A DNA stretch of 64,000 nucleotides from Corynebacterium comes (GTDB taxonomy: Bacteria > Actinomycetota > Actinomycetes > Mycobacteriales > Mycobacteriaceae), in the NCBI RefSeq assembly GCF_009734405.1, contig NZ_CP046453.1, positions 682,001 through 746,000 on the forward strand. Direction: 5' to 3'. Shown here one piece after another: positions 50,965 to 59,148 of the stretch (its first letter is position 1; the number at the start of each line of letters is the position of its first letter). Below the pieces are notes generated by a model. It saw only the letters and a program-made list of their open reading frames with translations, was not told the DNA's origin and did no database searches. The position numbers and the translations under genes are program-made.

Positions 50965-51723
50965 TTAGTAGCGACCGTTCTCCTTGAAGAATGCCGCCGC
51001 CATGTCCAGGATATCCTCGGCCAGCTCGGGGCGGCAGATGAGGATGTCGGGCATGTAGGTGTCCTTGTTGTTGTAGGTGAGTTCCGTGCCGTCGAGACGC
51101 GAGCAGTGCAGGCCCGCGGCCTTCGCCACGCCGACCGGCGCGGCGGAGTCCCACTCGTACTGGCCGCCGGCGTGGATGTAGGCGTCGTAGTCGCCGAGGA
51201 GGACGTGCATTGCCTTGGCTCCGGCGGAACCGATCGCGGCGGTCTCGAAACCGAGCTTCTCGGCGATGTGGAGAGCCACCTGCGGCGGACGGTTGTGGGA
51301 GATGGCCAGTTTCTTCGCGTAGGGCCCCTTCACCGCACGTGCTTCGGCGGAGCTGAAGACCACTCCCAGATCGGGCAGGGCTACAGCGGCGTGGATGGGG
51401 ACACCCTTCTCGACGAGCGCGATGTGCACCGCCCAGTCCTGACGCCCGGTGGCGAACTCCTTGGTGCCGTCCAGGGGATCGATGATCCACACACGGTCCT
51501 TGTCCAGTCGCTCCAGGGTGTCCGCCATCTCCTCGGAGAGGAAACCGTCGTCCGGGCGGTGTTGCGCCAGGACGCGCGCGATCCAGTTCTGGGCGAGTTC
51601 GTCGCCGGCGTCGCCGAGGTTGCGGCCACGCAGTGCACCGACGTTGCGGACACCCTTGAGGATCTCTCCCGTGCCCTGCGCGAGCAGGTGGGTGAGCCGG
51701 GCGTCATCAAGGTGAGCTGTCAT
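50965..51723 (-). CDS. cysQ: 3'(2'),5'-bisphosphate nucleotidase CysQ
   Basis: Removes 3'-phosphate from PAP/PAPS by-products of sulphate assimilation. 252 residues of the lithium-sensitive phosphatase superfamily: SEE (63-65), DPLDGTKEF (82-90) and the C-terminal [11 protein letters not shown] motif. ATG at 51723 has TAAGGT 7 bases upstream (leaderless pattern). Divergent from lhr, with only 34 bases between the two starts. Upstream of thyA by 10 bases. Confidence 0.88.
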   Translation of the reverse strand: MTAHLDDARLTHLLAQGTGEILKGVRNVGALRGRNLGDAGDELAQNWIARVLAQHRPDDGFLSEEMADTLERLDKDRVWIIDPLDGTKEFATGRQDWAVHIALVEKGVPIHAAVALPDLGVVFSSAEARAVKGPYAKKLAISHNRPPQVALHIAEKLGFETAAIGSAGAKAMHVLLGDYDAYIHAGGQYEWDSAAPVGVAKAAGLHCSRLDGTELTYNNKDTYMPDILICRPELAEDILDMAAAFFKENGRY

Positions 51724-51757
51724 GCCGTCGACCTTACCGCGCGGGTTAGAGTTGGGC

Positions 51758-54700
51758 ATGGCCGAAAGCATCCTCTCGCGCTTCCGCCCGCAGGTGGCCA
51801 CCTGGTTCGAGGAGGTCTTCGCGGCGCCCACTCCGGTACAGGAAAAGGCGTGGTCCTCGATCTCCGCCGGGGACAACGCCCTCGTGGTGGCGCCCACGGG
51901 TTCCGGTAAGACCCTCGCGGCGTTCCTGTGGGCCCTCAACAGTCTCGTCGAACAGGCGGGGCAGCTGACTCTCCCGGTGGGGGAGGAGCGGGCGTCGGCA
52001 AGCGGGGGCGGCGTGAAGGTGCTCTACATCTCCCCGCTGAAGGCCCTCGGCGTGGACGTGGAGAACAACCTCCGCGCCCCGCTCACGGGCATCGGCAGGG
52101 TGGCCCAGCGGCTCGGGCTGGACGTGCCGGACATCTCGGTGGGGGTGCGCTCGGGGGACACCCCCCAGGCGGAACGTAACCGCCAGGTGCGCAGGCCCCC
52201 GGACATCCTGATCACCACGCCGGAGTCGGCGTACCTCATGCTCACGTCGAAGGCGGCGGGCATCCTCCAGAGCGTGGACACCGTCATCATCGACGAGATC
52301 CACGCGCTGGCCGGCACGAAACGCGGGGTCCACCTGGCACTTTCCCTGGAGCGTCTCGCCCGGCTGACGGGGGGTTTCCAGCGCATCGGGCTGTCGGCGA
52401 CGGTGCGGCCGCTGACCACGGTGGCCAACTTCCTCGGCGGCGACCGGCCGGTGGAGATCATCGCCCCACCCTCGGAGAAGGCCTGGGAACTCGACGTGCG
52501 CGTCGGGGTCGAGGACATGTCCGATCTGCCGGTGCCGGAGATGGGCTCCACCATCGGCGAGGTGACGGTCGATGATCCGCTCGGCCTGTCCGGCACCCCC
52601 GGGGATGCCCCGGCGGAGTCCGCCCTGCCCGCCCAGAAGTCGATCTGGCCCTACATCGAGCGGGACGTCTACGACGAGGTGATGGCGCACCGCTCGACGT
52701 TGGTGTTCGTCAACTCGCGGCGTTCCGCGGAGCGGCTGACCAGCCGGCTCAATGAGATTCACGCCGAGATCCACGATCCGGATTCACTGTCCCCCGCCCT
52801 CCGACGCCCGCCGGCCCAGATCATGGTCCCCTCCGACACCGCCGGCGCCGCCCCGCCGGTCATCGCCCGCGCCCACCACGGCTCCGTGTCCAAGGACGAG
52901 CGCGCACTGACGGAGCAGATGCTCAAGGAGGGTGCCCTGCGGGCGGTGGTGGCGACCAGTTCGCTGGAGCTGGGCATCGACATGGGTGCGGTCGACCTGG
53001 TGGTGCAGGTGGAGTCGCCCCCGAGCGTGGCCTCCGGCCTGCAACGCGTGGGCCGCGCCGGGCACTCGGTGGGCGCGGTGTCCGAGGGTTCCTTCTACCC
53101 CAAACACCGCGCTGACCTGGTGCAGTCGGCGGTGACGGTGGCGCGGATGCGGCAGGGGCTCATCGAGGAGCTCCACGTGCCCGCCAATCCGCTCGACGTG
53201 CTCGCCCAGCAGACGGTGGCCGCGGTGGCGGTGGAGGACGTCGACGTGGAGGAGTGGTACTCCCTCGTGCGGCGCGCCTGGCCCTACCGGGAGCTGGCAC
53301 GCGACGTGTTCGACGCGGTGATCGACCTGGTCAGCGGCGTGTACCCGTCGACGGACTTCGCCGAGCTGCGTCCGCGCGTGGTCTTCGACCGGGTCACGGG
53401 GATACTCTCCGCCCGGCCGGGCGCACAACGGGTGGCGGTGACCTCCGGCGGCACGATCCCGGACCGCGGCATGTTCGGCGTGTTTCTCCTGGGCGGGGAG
53501 GGGACACCACGTCGGGTCGGCGAACTGGATGAGGAGATGGTCTACGAGTCCCGCGTCGGTGACGTCTTCACCCTCGGCGCCTCCAGCTGGCGCATCCAGG
53601 ACATCACCCGCGATCAGGTGCTGGTCAGTCCCGCGCCGGGGCACACCGGCCGCCTGCCCTTCTGGACCGGTGACGCCGTCGGCCGCCCCTTCGAACTCGG
53701 CCTGGCGCTGGGCGCCTACCGCCGGGAGGTCCATGCGCAACCGGAGCGGATCACCGACCTCGACGACAATGCCCGTAACAACCTGCTGGCCTTCCTGGCG
53801 GAGCAGCACGAGGCGACCGGCGTGATCCCGGACGACAGGACCCTCGTGCTGGAGCGATTCCGGGATGAGCTGGGCGACTGGCGTGTGGTGCTGCACACCC
53901 CCTTCGGGCGGGGAGTCAACGCCGCCTGGGCACTGGCGGTCGGCGCGCGCATCGCGGAACGCACCGGCATGGACGCCCAGGCCGTCGCCGGTGATGACGG
54001 AATAGTCCTGCGCCTGCCCGAGGGGGACACCGACCCGGACGCCTCGATCTTCCTCTTCGACGCCGACGACATCGGGGAGCTGGTCACCGAGCAGGTGGGC
54101 AACTCCGCGCTGTTCGCCTCCCGCTTCCGCGAGTGCGCCTCCCGTGCGCTCCTCCTGCCGCGCCGCAACCCCGGCAAGCGCGCCCCGTTGTGGCAGCAGC
54201 GACAGCGCGCCGAGCAGCTTCTGGACGTGGCCCGGAAGTACCCGAGTTTCCCCATCATCCTGGAGACCGTCCGCGAATGTCTCCAGGACGTCTACGACCT
54301 GCCGGCGCTCACCCAGGTGTGCCGCGACCTGGGGACCCGCCGGATCCGCATCGCGGAAGTCACCACCGATCAACCCAGCCCCTTCGCGTCCTCGCTGCTG
54401 TTCAACTACACCGGCGCGTTCATGTACGAGGGAGACAGCCCCCTCGCCGAGAAACGCGCCGCCGCACTCGCGCTCGACCCGACGCTGCTGGCGAAGCTGC
54501 TGGGCACGGTCGAACTGCGTGAGCTCCTCGACCCCGAGATCATCACGGAGGTCCATGAACAACTGCGCCGCCGCGGCGAACGTCGGGCCAGGTCACCGGA
54601 GGAATTCGCCGACACCCTGCGCATCCTCGGCCCGGTCCCCCTCGACGAGCTGGAGCACTACGCCACCTTCACCGGCGGGCTGGACAGCCTGGGCGACCGC

Positions 54701-56404
54701 ATCATGGAGGTCCGCCTCAACGGCCGCCCGCACCTCGCCCAGTCGCTGGACGCACCGCTGCTCCGCGACGCCCTGGGCATCCCCGTCCCGCCCGGCATCC
54801 CGGCCCAGGTGGACACCATCGTCGATGCGCTCGACCAGCTGGTGTCCCGCTGGGCGCGCACCCGCGGCCCCTTCGTCCTCCGCGAACTCGCCGACGCCCT
54901 CGGGCTCGCCGTCAGCGCCGCCCACTCCGCCCTCCAGCCGCTGCTTTCCGACGCCCGTGTCATCGAGGGCCGCTTCCGGCAGGGCATCGAGGAGCAGGAG
55001 TACTGCTCCTCGGATGTGCTGGGAGTCATCCGCCGCAGGTCACTGGCCGCCGCCCGCGCCGCCACCCAGCCGGTGTCCCAGTCCGCCTACGCCCGCTTCC
55101 TCGTCGACTGGCAGCAGGTCGCGCCGGTGGGGAAACGGCCGGCGCTGCGCGGCGCCGACGGCGTGTTCACCGTCCTCGAACAGCTCGCCGGCGCGCGTCT
55201 GCCCGCCAGCGCGTGGGAATCGCTCGTCCTGCCCACGCGGGTGGGGGACTATTCTCCGCTCCACCTCGACGAGCTCACGTCCTCCGGCGAGATCCTCATC
55301 CTCGGGGCCGGCACCGCCGCGGCCCGCGACCCGTGGATCATGCTGCTGCCCGCCGACTATGCCGCTGAACTGGCGCCCCAGCTCCCGTCCGAGGGACTGA
55401 CGTTCATCCAGGAGCGTGTGGTGGAGATCCTCCAGCGCGGCGGCGGCTTCCTCTTCACCGACCTGCAGACCGAACTGACTGAGCTGGTCACCACGGAACA
55501 GCTGCGGGAGGCGTTGTGGGGGCTTGTCGACGCCGGCCTGGTCAGCCCCGACGGCTTCGCCCCGGTCCGCGCCCGTCTGGCCACCTCCGGTGGCACCACC
55601 GCCCATCGCGCCCGGCGCCGCCCCAACCGTTCCCGCGTCCGTATGGGCCGCCCGCGGAGCCTGCCGAGCGTTCCCCATGACATGGGCGGACGCTGGTCCC
55701 TGACCGTTCCCGCCAGCACCGATGCCACCGCCCGATCAGTGATCCAGGGCGAGACATGGCTGGACCGCTACGGCGTGGTCACCCGGGGCAGCATCGTCGC
55801 CGAGGACGTGCTCGGCGGTTTCGTGCTGGCCTACAAGGTCCTGAGTGGTTTCGAGGAGTCCGGTAAAGCGATGCGTGGATACCTCGTGGAGGGTCTCGGG
55901 GCTTCGCAGTTCTCCACCCCGGCGGTCATCGACCGGCTGCGTGGCATGGCGGACAGCCCGGACCTCGGCGGCTGGCCCTCCGGCACACAGGACCCGGACG
56001 TCCACGTGCTCGCCGCCGCCGATCCGGCCAACCCCTACGGCGCGGCCCTGCCCTGGCCGGAGAATGGCCCGAGCCGGGCGGCGGGCGCCATGGTCGTGCT
56101 CGCCGACGGGCTCCTGCTCGCCCACGTCACACGCGGTGGCCGCACCCTCACGCTCTTCGACGACGTCAACACCGACCTGGTCGTCGCGGCGCTCGCCGCC
56201 ACCGTCGACCAGGCCCTCACGGTGGAGAGACTCAACGGTGAGCCCGTCTTCGACTCCCCGTTGCTGGGTGCGTTGCGGGAGGCCGGGGCGTCGATAAGCC
56301 CGCGAGGAGCCCGGATAGGTGGGAGATCTGCGCCACCCCGTGCCCCCGGAAGGGGGCGAAGCGTCAGTGACGCCATCGAAGGGCTCAGTTTCCGTGACGA
56401 ATAA
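51758..56404 (+). CDS. lhr: Lhr-family large ATP-dependent helicase
   Basis: 1548-residue superfamily 2 helicase (Lhr, long form) acting on DNA or RNA:DNA hybrids and linked to repair. Walker A APTGSGKT (45-52), DEIH box in VIIDEIHAL, motif III GLSATV, motifs in SSLELGIDMG and QRVGRAGHSVG, then a long C-terminal region with winged-helix-like parts. ATG at 51758 has TAGAGT five bases upstream; a 12-residue in-frame extension would overlap the cysQ start and is rejected. nei follows by 193 bases, as in mycobacteria. Confidence 0.92.
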   Translation: MAESILSRFRPQVATWFEEVFAAPTPVQEKAWSSISAGDNALVVAPTGSGKTLAAFLWALNSLVEQAGQLTLPVGEERASASGGGVKVLYISPLKALGVDVENNLRAPLTGIGRVAQRLGLDVPDISVGVRSGDTPQAERNRQVRRPPDILITTPESAYLMLTSKAAGILQSVDTVIIDEIHALAGTKRGVHLALSLERLARLTGGFQRIGLSATVRPLTTVANFLGGDRPVEIIAPPSEKAWELDVRVGVEDMSDLPVPEMGSTIGEVTVDDPLGLSGTPGDAPAESALPAQKSIWPYIERDVYDEVMAHRSTLVFVNSRRSAERLTSRLNEIHAEIHDPDSLSPALRRPPAQIMVPSDTAGAAPPVIARAHHGSVSKDERALTEQMLKEGALRAVVATSSLELGIDMGAVDLVVQVESPPSVASGLQRVGRAGHSVGAVSEGSFYPKHRADLVQSAVTVARMRQGLIEELHVPANPLDVLAQQTVAAVAVEDVDVEEWYSLVRRAWPYRELARDVFDAVIDLVSGVYPSTDFAELRPRVVFDRVTGILSARPGAQRVAVTSGGTIPDRGMFGVFLLGGEGTPRRVGELDEEMVYESRVGDVFTLGASSWRIQDITRDQVLVSPAPGHTGRLPFWTGDAVGRPFELGLALGAYRREVHAQPERITDLDDNARNNLLAFLAEQHEATGVIPDDRTLVLERFRDELGDWRVVLHTPFGRGVNAAWALAVGARIAERTGMDAQAVAGDDGIVLRLPEGDTDPDASIFLFDADDIGELVTEQVGNSALFASRFRECASRALLLPRRNPGKRAPLWQQRQRAEQLLDVARKYPSFPIILETVRECLQDVYDLPALTQVCRDLGTRRIRIAEVTTDQPSPFASSLLFNYTGAFMYEGDSPLAEKRAAALALDPTLLAKLLGTVELRELLDPEIITEVHEQLRRRGERRARSPEEFADTLRILGPVPLDELEHYATFTGGLDSLGDRIMEVRLNGRPHLAQSLDAPLLRDALGIPVPPGIPAQVDTIVDALDQLVSRWARTRGPFVLRELADALGLAVSAAHSALQPLLSDARVIEGRFRQGIEEQEYCSSDVLGVIRRRSLAAARAATQPVSQSAYARFLVDWQQVAPVGKRPALRGADGVFTVLEQLAGARLPASAWESLVLPTRVGDYSPLHLDELTSSGEILILGAGTAAARDPWIMLLPADYAAELAPQLPSEGLTFIQERVVEILQRGGGFLFTDLQTELTELVTTEQLREALWGLVDAGLVSPDGFAPVRARLATSGGTTAHRARRRPNRSRVRMGRPRSLPSVPHDMGGRWSLTVPASTDATARSVIQGETWLDRYGVVTRGSIVAEDVLGGFVLAYKVLSGFEESGKAMRGYLVEGLGASQFSTPAVIDRLRGMADSPDLGGWPSGTQDPDVHVLAAADPANPYGAALPWPENGPSRAAGAMVVLADGLLLAHVTRGGRTLTLFDDVNTDLVVAALAATVDQALTVERLNGEPVFDSPLLGALREAGASISPRGARIGGRSAPPRAPGRGRSVSDAIEGLSFRDE

Positions 56405-56597
56405 ATGCAGCTCACGCACCCTCTCCCACTGGGGTGGATGAAACTCCACCGGTGTCAGTTGTGGTTCCGGCCGATAATGACGGCGGGGGGAGGCAGGCGC
56501 CACGGGGTCCGAACCCCGGAGTCGTCACCGAAGGGAAACTCGGGGGGACGGCGGCTCCAGGTTCGTGCCTCGTGGCGGGGACGGTAACGTGGGCAAC

Positions 56598-57455
56598 GTG
56601 CCCGAAGGTGATTCCGTCCTCCAGCTCTCCCGGCGCCTGCAGTTCATGACCGGCCGAGAGGTCCTCCACACCTCGCTGCGCGTGCCCAGCGTGGCCACCG
56701 TCGACTTCAGCGGCCAGAACGTCGACCGCGTGTGGCCCTACGGAAAACACCTCTACATGCAGTTCGGGGGGCGGATCCTGCACACCCACCTGAAGATGGA
56801 GGGCACCTGGGCGATGCACCTGAAGGGCGACCGGTGGCGCAAACCCGGCCACACCGCCCGCGTCGTCCTGCAGCTCACCGGCACCCCCCATCCGCGCCCC
56901 ATCGAGGTGGTCGGACATTCGCTCGGCCTGGTCGAGGTCTTCCCCACGGGCCACTATCACGAACACATCGCCCGTTTCGGACCCGATGTGCTCGCCGAGG
57001 ACTGGGAACCCCACGGCCGGGAAGAGGCCCGGCGGAGGGTGATGGCGGGGGCGTCGAGAAGCATCGGTGAGGCGTTGCTCGACCAGCACAACCTCGCCGG
57101 GGTGGGCAACGAATACCGGGCGGAGATCTGCTTCCTGTGCGGCATCCATCCGGCGAAGCCGGTGGGGGAGGTCGACGTGGATCAGGTCCTCGACGTGACG
57201 CGACGGGTCATGTGGGCCAACCGCGACGCCCCGGTGCGCGTGACCACCGGTGTCCGGCGCGCCGGGGAAACGACCTACGTCTTCGGTCGCCACCGCCGAC
57301 CGTGCCGCCGCTGCGGCACGGGGATTGCGCGTTCGATGCTGGGGGAGAGGATCATCTGGTGGTGCCCCTCATGTCAGCCTTCCGTGCCTGGTTTCGTACC
57401 CGTGCCCGTCGAGCCAACAGGACGAACACCAGGAGCACGGCGATACCGACGATGA
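56598..57455 (+). CDS. nei: Fpg/Nei family DNA glycosylase (endonuclease VIII-like)
   Basis: Base-excision repair enzyme that removes oxidised bases. 285 residues. GTG start gives the catalytic N-terminal Pro-Glu (PEGD). HHH/H2TH region with NLAGVGNEYRAEICFLCG, then a zinc-finger CRRCGTG...WWCPSCQ (C-X2-C pairs), followed by about 25 extra basic residues. TAACGT lies 7 bases before the GTG (leaderless pattern). The 3' end overlaps the convergent dedA gene by 104 bases. Confidence 0.9.
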   Translation: MPEGDSVLQLSRRLQFMTGREVLHTSLRVPSVATVDFSGQNVDRVWPYGKHLYMQFGGRILHTHLKMEGTWAMHLKGDRWRKPGHTARVVLQLTGTPHPRPIEVVGHSLGLVEVFPTGHYHEHIARFGPDVLAEDWEPHGREEARRRVMAGASRSIGEALLDQHNLAGVGNEYRAEICFLCGIHPAKPVGEVDVDQVLDVTRRVMWANRDAPVRVTTGVRRAGETTYVFGRHRRPCRRCGTGIARSMLGERIIWWCPSCQPSVPGFVPVPVEPTGRTPGARRYRR

Positions 57456-58002
57456 CATAGACCACCGTGGAGTACTCGCTGACGTAGGTCTCCACGAGGT
57501 GGTAGCGGTCCCCCAGCCACACACCGGCGGCGATGAGCAGTGCGTTCCACAAGGCGGAACCTGTGAGCGTCATCAGGCCGAACACCACCGGATTCATGCG
57601 GTCGACGCCGGCCGGGATGGAGATCAACGACCGGATGCCGGGCACCAGGCGACCGAAGAACACCGACCACCGGCCGTATTTGCTGAACCACTGCAGGGCC
57701 TTGTCCACGTCCTCGGGCTCGACCAGCCACATCCAGTCCGCGATCTGCCGGAGCCGCTGCGCACCGAAGGCAGCTCCCAGCCAGTAGAGCAGGTACGCGC
57801 CGAGGACGGAGCCGATGGTGGCCCAGACGAAAGCGGCGTAGACGTTGAGCTCGCCGCGGGAGGCGGTGAAGCCGGCCAACGGAAGTACGACCTCGGAGGG
57901 GATGGGCGGGAAGAGATTCTCGAGCAGGATCGCGAGGCCTACGCCGGGCGCCCCCAGAGTCTCCATGAGCGAGACGACCCAGTCGACGATGGAATTGAAC
58001 AT
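57352..58002 (-). CDS. DedA family membrane protein
   Basis: 216 residues with about five TM helices and the DedA motifs ENLFPPIPSEVVLP (N-terminal) and FFGRLVPGIRSLISIPAG (central, with conserved arginines). DedA proteins help undecaprenyl-phosphate or phospholipid recycling across the membrane. A basic tail (about 195-216) overlaps the convergent nei gene. ATG at 58002 has TAATGT 7 bases upstream (leaderless pattern). Confidence 0.88.
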   Translation of the reverse strand: MFNSIVDWVVSLMETLGAPGVGLAILLENLFPPIPSEVVLPLAGFTASRGELNVYAAFVWATIGSVLGAYLLYWLGAAFGAQRLRQIADWMWLVEPEDVDKALQWFSKYGRWSVFFGRLVPGIRSLISIPAGVDRMNPVVFGLMTLTGSALWNALLIAAGVWLGDRYHLVETYVSEYSTVVYVIVGIAVLLVFVLLARRARVRNQARKADMRGTTR

Positions 58003-58012
58003 GCGGTGGACA

Positions 58013-58543
58013 TTACCCCTCTTCGAGTTCCTTCAGTCGCTTCGTGGCGCGCTGCAGGCGGACTTTCCTGGCTTCTTCCTCGGCTTTTTTCAGCTCCTTG
58101 TAGGTCTTCTCATCCGAGTCGGAGAAGTGGTTGATCAGCCTCGGGATCATGACGACGACACCCATCAGCGGCCACACGACCCACGCCCAGGACACATTGA
58201 CAGCGAACATGAGGATGAGGAATGCCGCCAACGTGACGCTGCCGATGATCCCGTCCCACGTCTCCACCCGCGCGCCCCGGGCGCGGACCTGCTCCAGCTC
58301 GGCGTCCAGCTCCGGCTCCCGGGGAGCCGGCCCGGTGCTCCCCGTCCCCGTCAGTGCGCCCTCCAACTGGCCGGGCAGATCGGCGAAAAGCGGGCGGAGA
58401 TCGCCCCTCGTCTTCGCCTGCGACGCCGCCAGAGTGCGCTCGTCGAACTCGACGGTGTCCAGACGTCCCTCGGTGAAATGCGAGGCCAGGGAGGACATGG
58501 CGGTGAGCCGCTCATTGTCGGAGATCCGGAGGTGGTCATCCAT
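58013..58543 (-). CDS. DUF1707 and two-TM domain protein
   Basis: 176 residues: an N-terminal DUF1707 motif (HLRISDNERLTAM, LASHFTEGRLDTVEFDER, residues 4-40), a linker, two TM helices (about 100-140), and a coiled-coil-like basic tail. ATG at 58543 has TAGCAT 7 bases upstream; the ATG at 58552 is inside that region. Role unknown; DUF1707 is often fused to envelope or regulatory modules in actinobacteria. Stop is 10 bases before dedA, so the two may be one operon. Confidence 0.75.
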   Translation of the reverse strand: MDDHLRISDNERLTAMSSLASHFTEGRLDTVEFDERTLAASQAKTRGDLRPLFADLPGQLEGALTGTGSTGPAPREPELDAELEQVRARGARVETWDGIIGSVTLAAFLILMFAVNVSWAWVVWPLMGVVVMIPRLINHFSDSDEKTYKELKKAEEEARKVRLQRATKRLKELEEG

Positions 58544-58583
58544 GTGGACCATGCTATCCGCAGTTTCCACTAGATTCGGAGGT

Positions 58584-58997
58584 GTGAAACTCCTGCTCAA
58601 CATCGTCTGGTTCATCACCGGTGGTTTTCTCCTCGCCGCCGGCTACGTCCTCTTCGGGGTCCTCGCCTGCCTGCTGGTGGTGACGATTCCGGCCGGCGTC
58701 GCATCCTTCCGCATGGCCAATTACGCCGTGGCACCGTTCGGTCGTTCCGTCGTCCAACCGGTCGGTGGGGCCGGTGGGATGTCCACCCTCAGCAACATCA
58801 TCTGGTTCCTCGTCGCGGGCCTGTGGCTGGCGATCGGTCACGTAGCCACCGCCGCCGCGCAGGCCGCCACGATCATCGGCATCCCGCTCGCGTGGGCGAA
58901 CATCAAGATGATTCCGGTGACCTGCTTCCCCTTCGGCAAAGAGATCGTCTCCTCCGACCGCATCCCCTTCGGTTACGAACCGATGGTCAAGCTCTGA
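58584..58997 (+). CDS. YccF family inner membrane protein
   Basis: 137 residues with two YccF repeats, each of two TM segments (LLNIVWFITGGFLLAAGYVLFG and NIIWFLVAGLWLAIGHVA), plus FPFG and PFGRSVV loops. Family function unknown. GTG at 58584 places the protein start at the usual YccF position; TAGATT lies 7 bases upstream, fitting a leaderless mRNA. Divergent from the DUF1707 gene. Confidence 0.82.
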   Translation: MKLLLNIVWFITGGFLLAAGYVLFGVLACLLVVTIPAGVASFRMANYAVAPFGRSVVQPVGGAGGMSTLSNIIWFLVAGLWLAIGHVATAAAQAATIIGIPLAWANIKMIPVTCFPFGKEIVSSDRIPFGYEPMVKL

Positions 58998-59002
58998 CCG
59001 GA

Positions 59003-59044
59003 CCCGCCGACACCCTCCCCGGTGCCGGCGGGCACTTTGTTCTT
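59003..59044 (+). terminator. yccF terminator
   Basis: CCCGCCG (59003-59009) with CGGCGGG (59026-59032) plus inner CACC/GGTG pairs, followed by CACTTTGTTCTT. Confidence 0.7.
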
Positions 59045-59061
59045 GAGGGTTCGGGGCTGAT

Positions 59062-59101
59062 TGATCCGCGTCAAGGAACTTGTCGCCGGAAGTTCATAGG
59101 T
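59062..59101 (+). promoter_or_regulatory. FNR/DNR-like palindrome and promoter of the P1B ATPase gene
   Basis: TTGATCCGCGTCAA (59062-59075) matches the FNR-family half-site pattern TTGAT-N4-GTCAA. A -10-like CATAGT lies at 59096-59101, placing the transcription start near 59108 and the palindrome centre near -40, the geometry of a class II activator site. It is not a GlxR (TGTGA-N6-TCACA) site. The regulator is unknown. Confidence 0.5.
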
Positions 59102-59148
59102 TGAGAGGTGTCAAGAGAAATCTACTGAGCGTTCAAAGGAAGACCATC

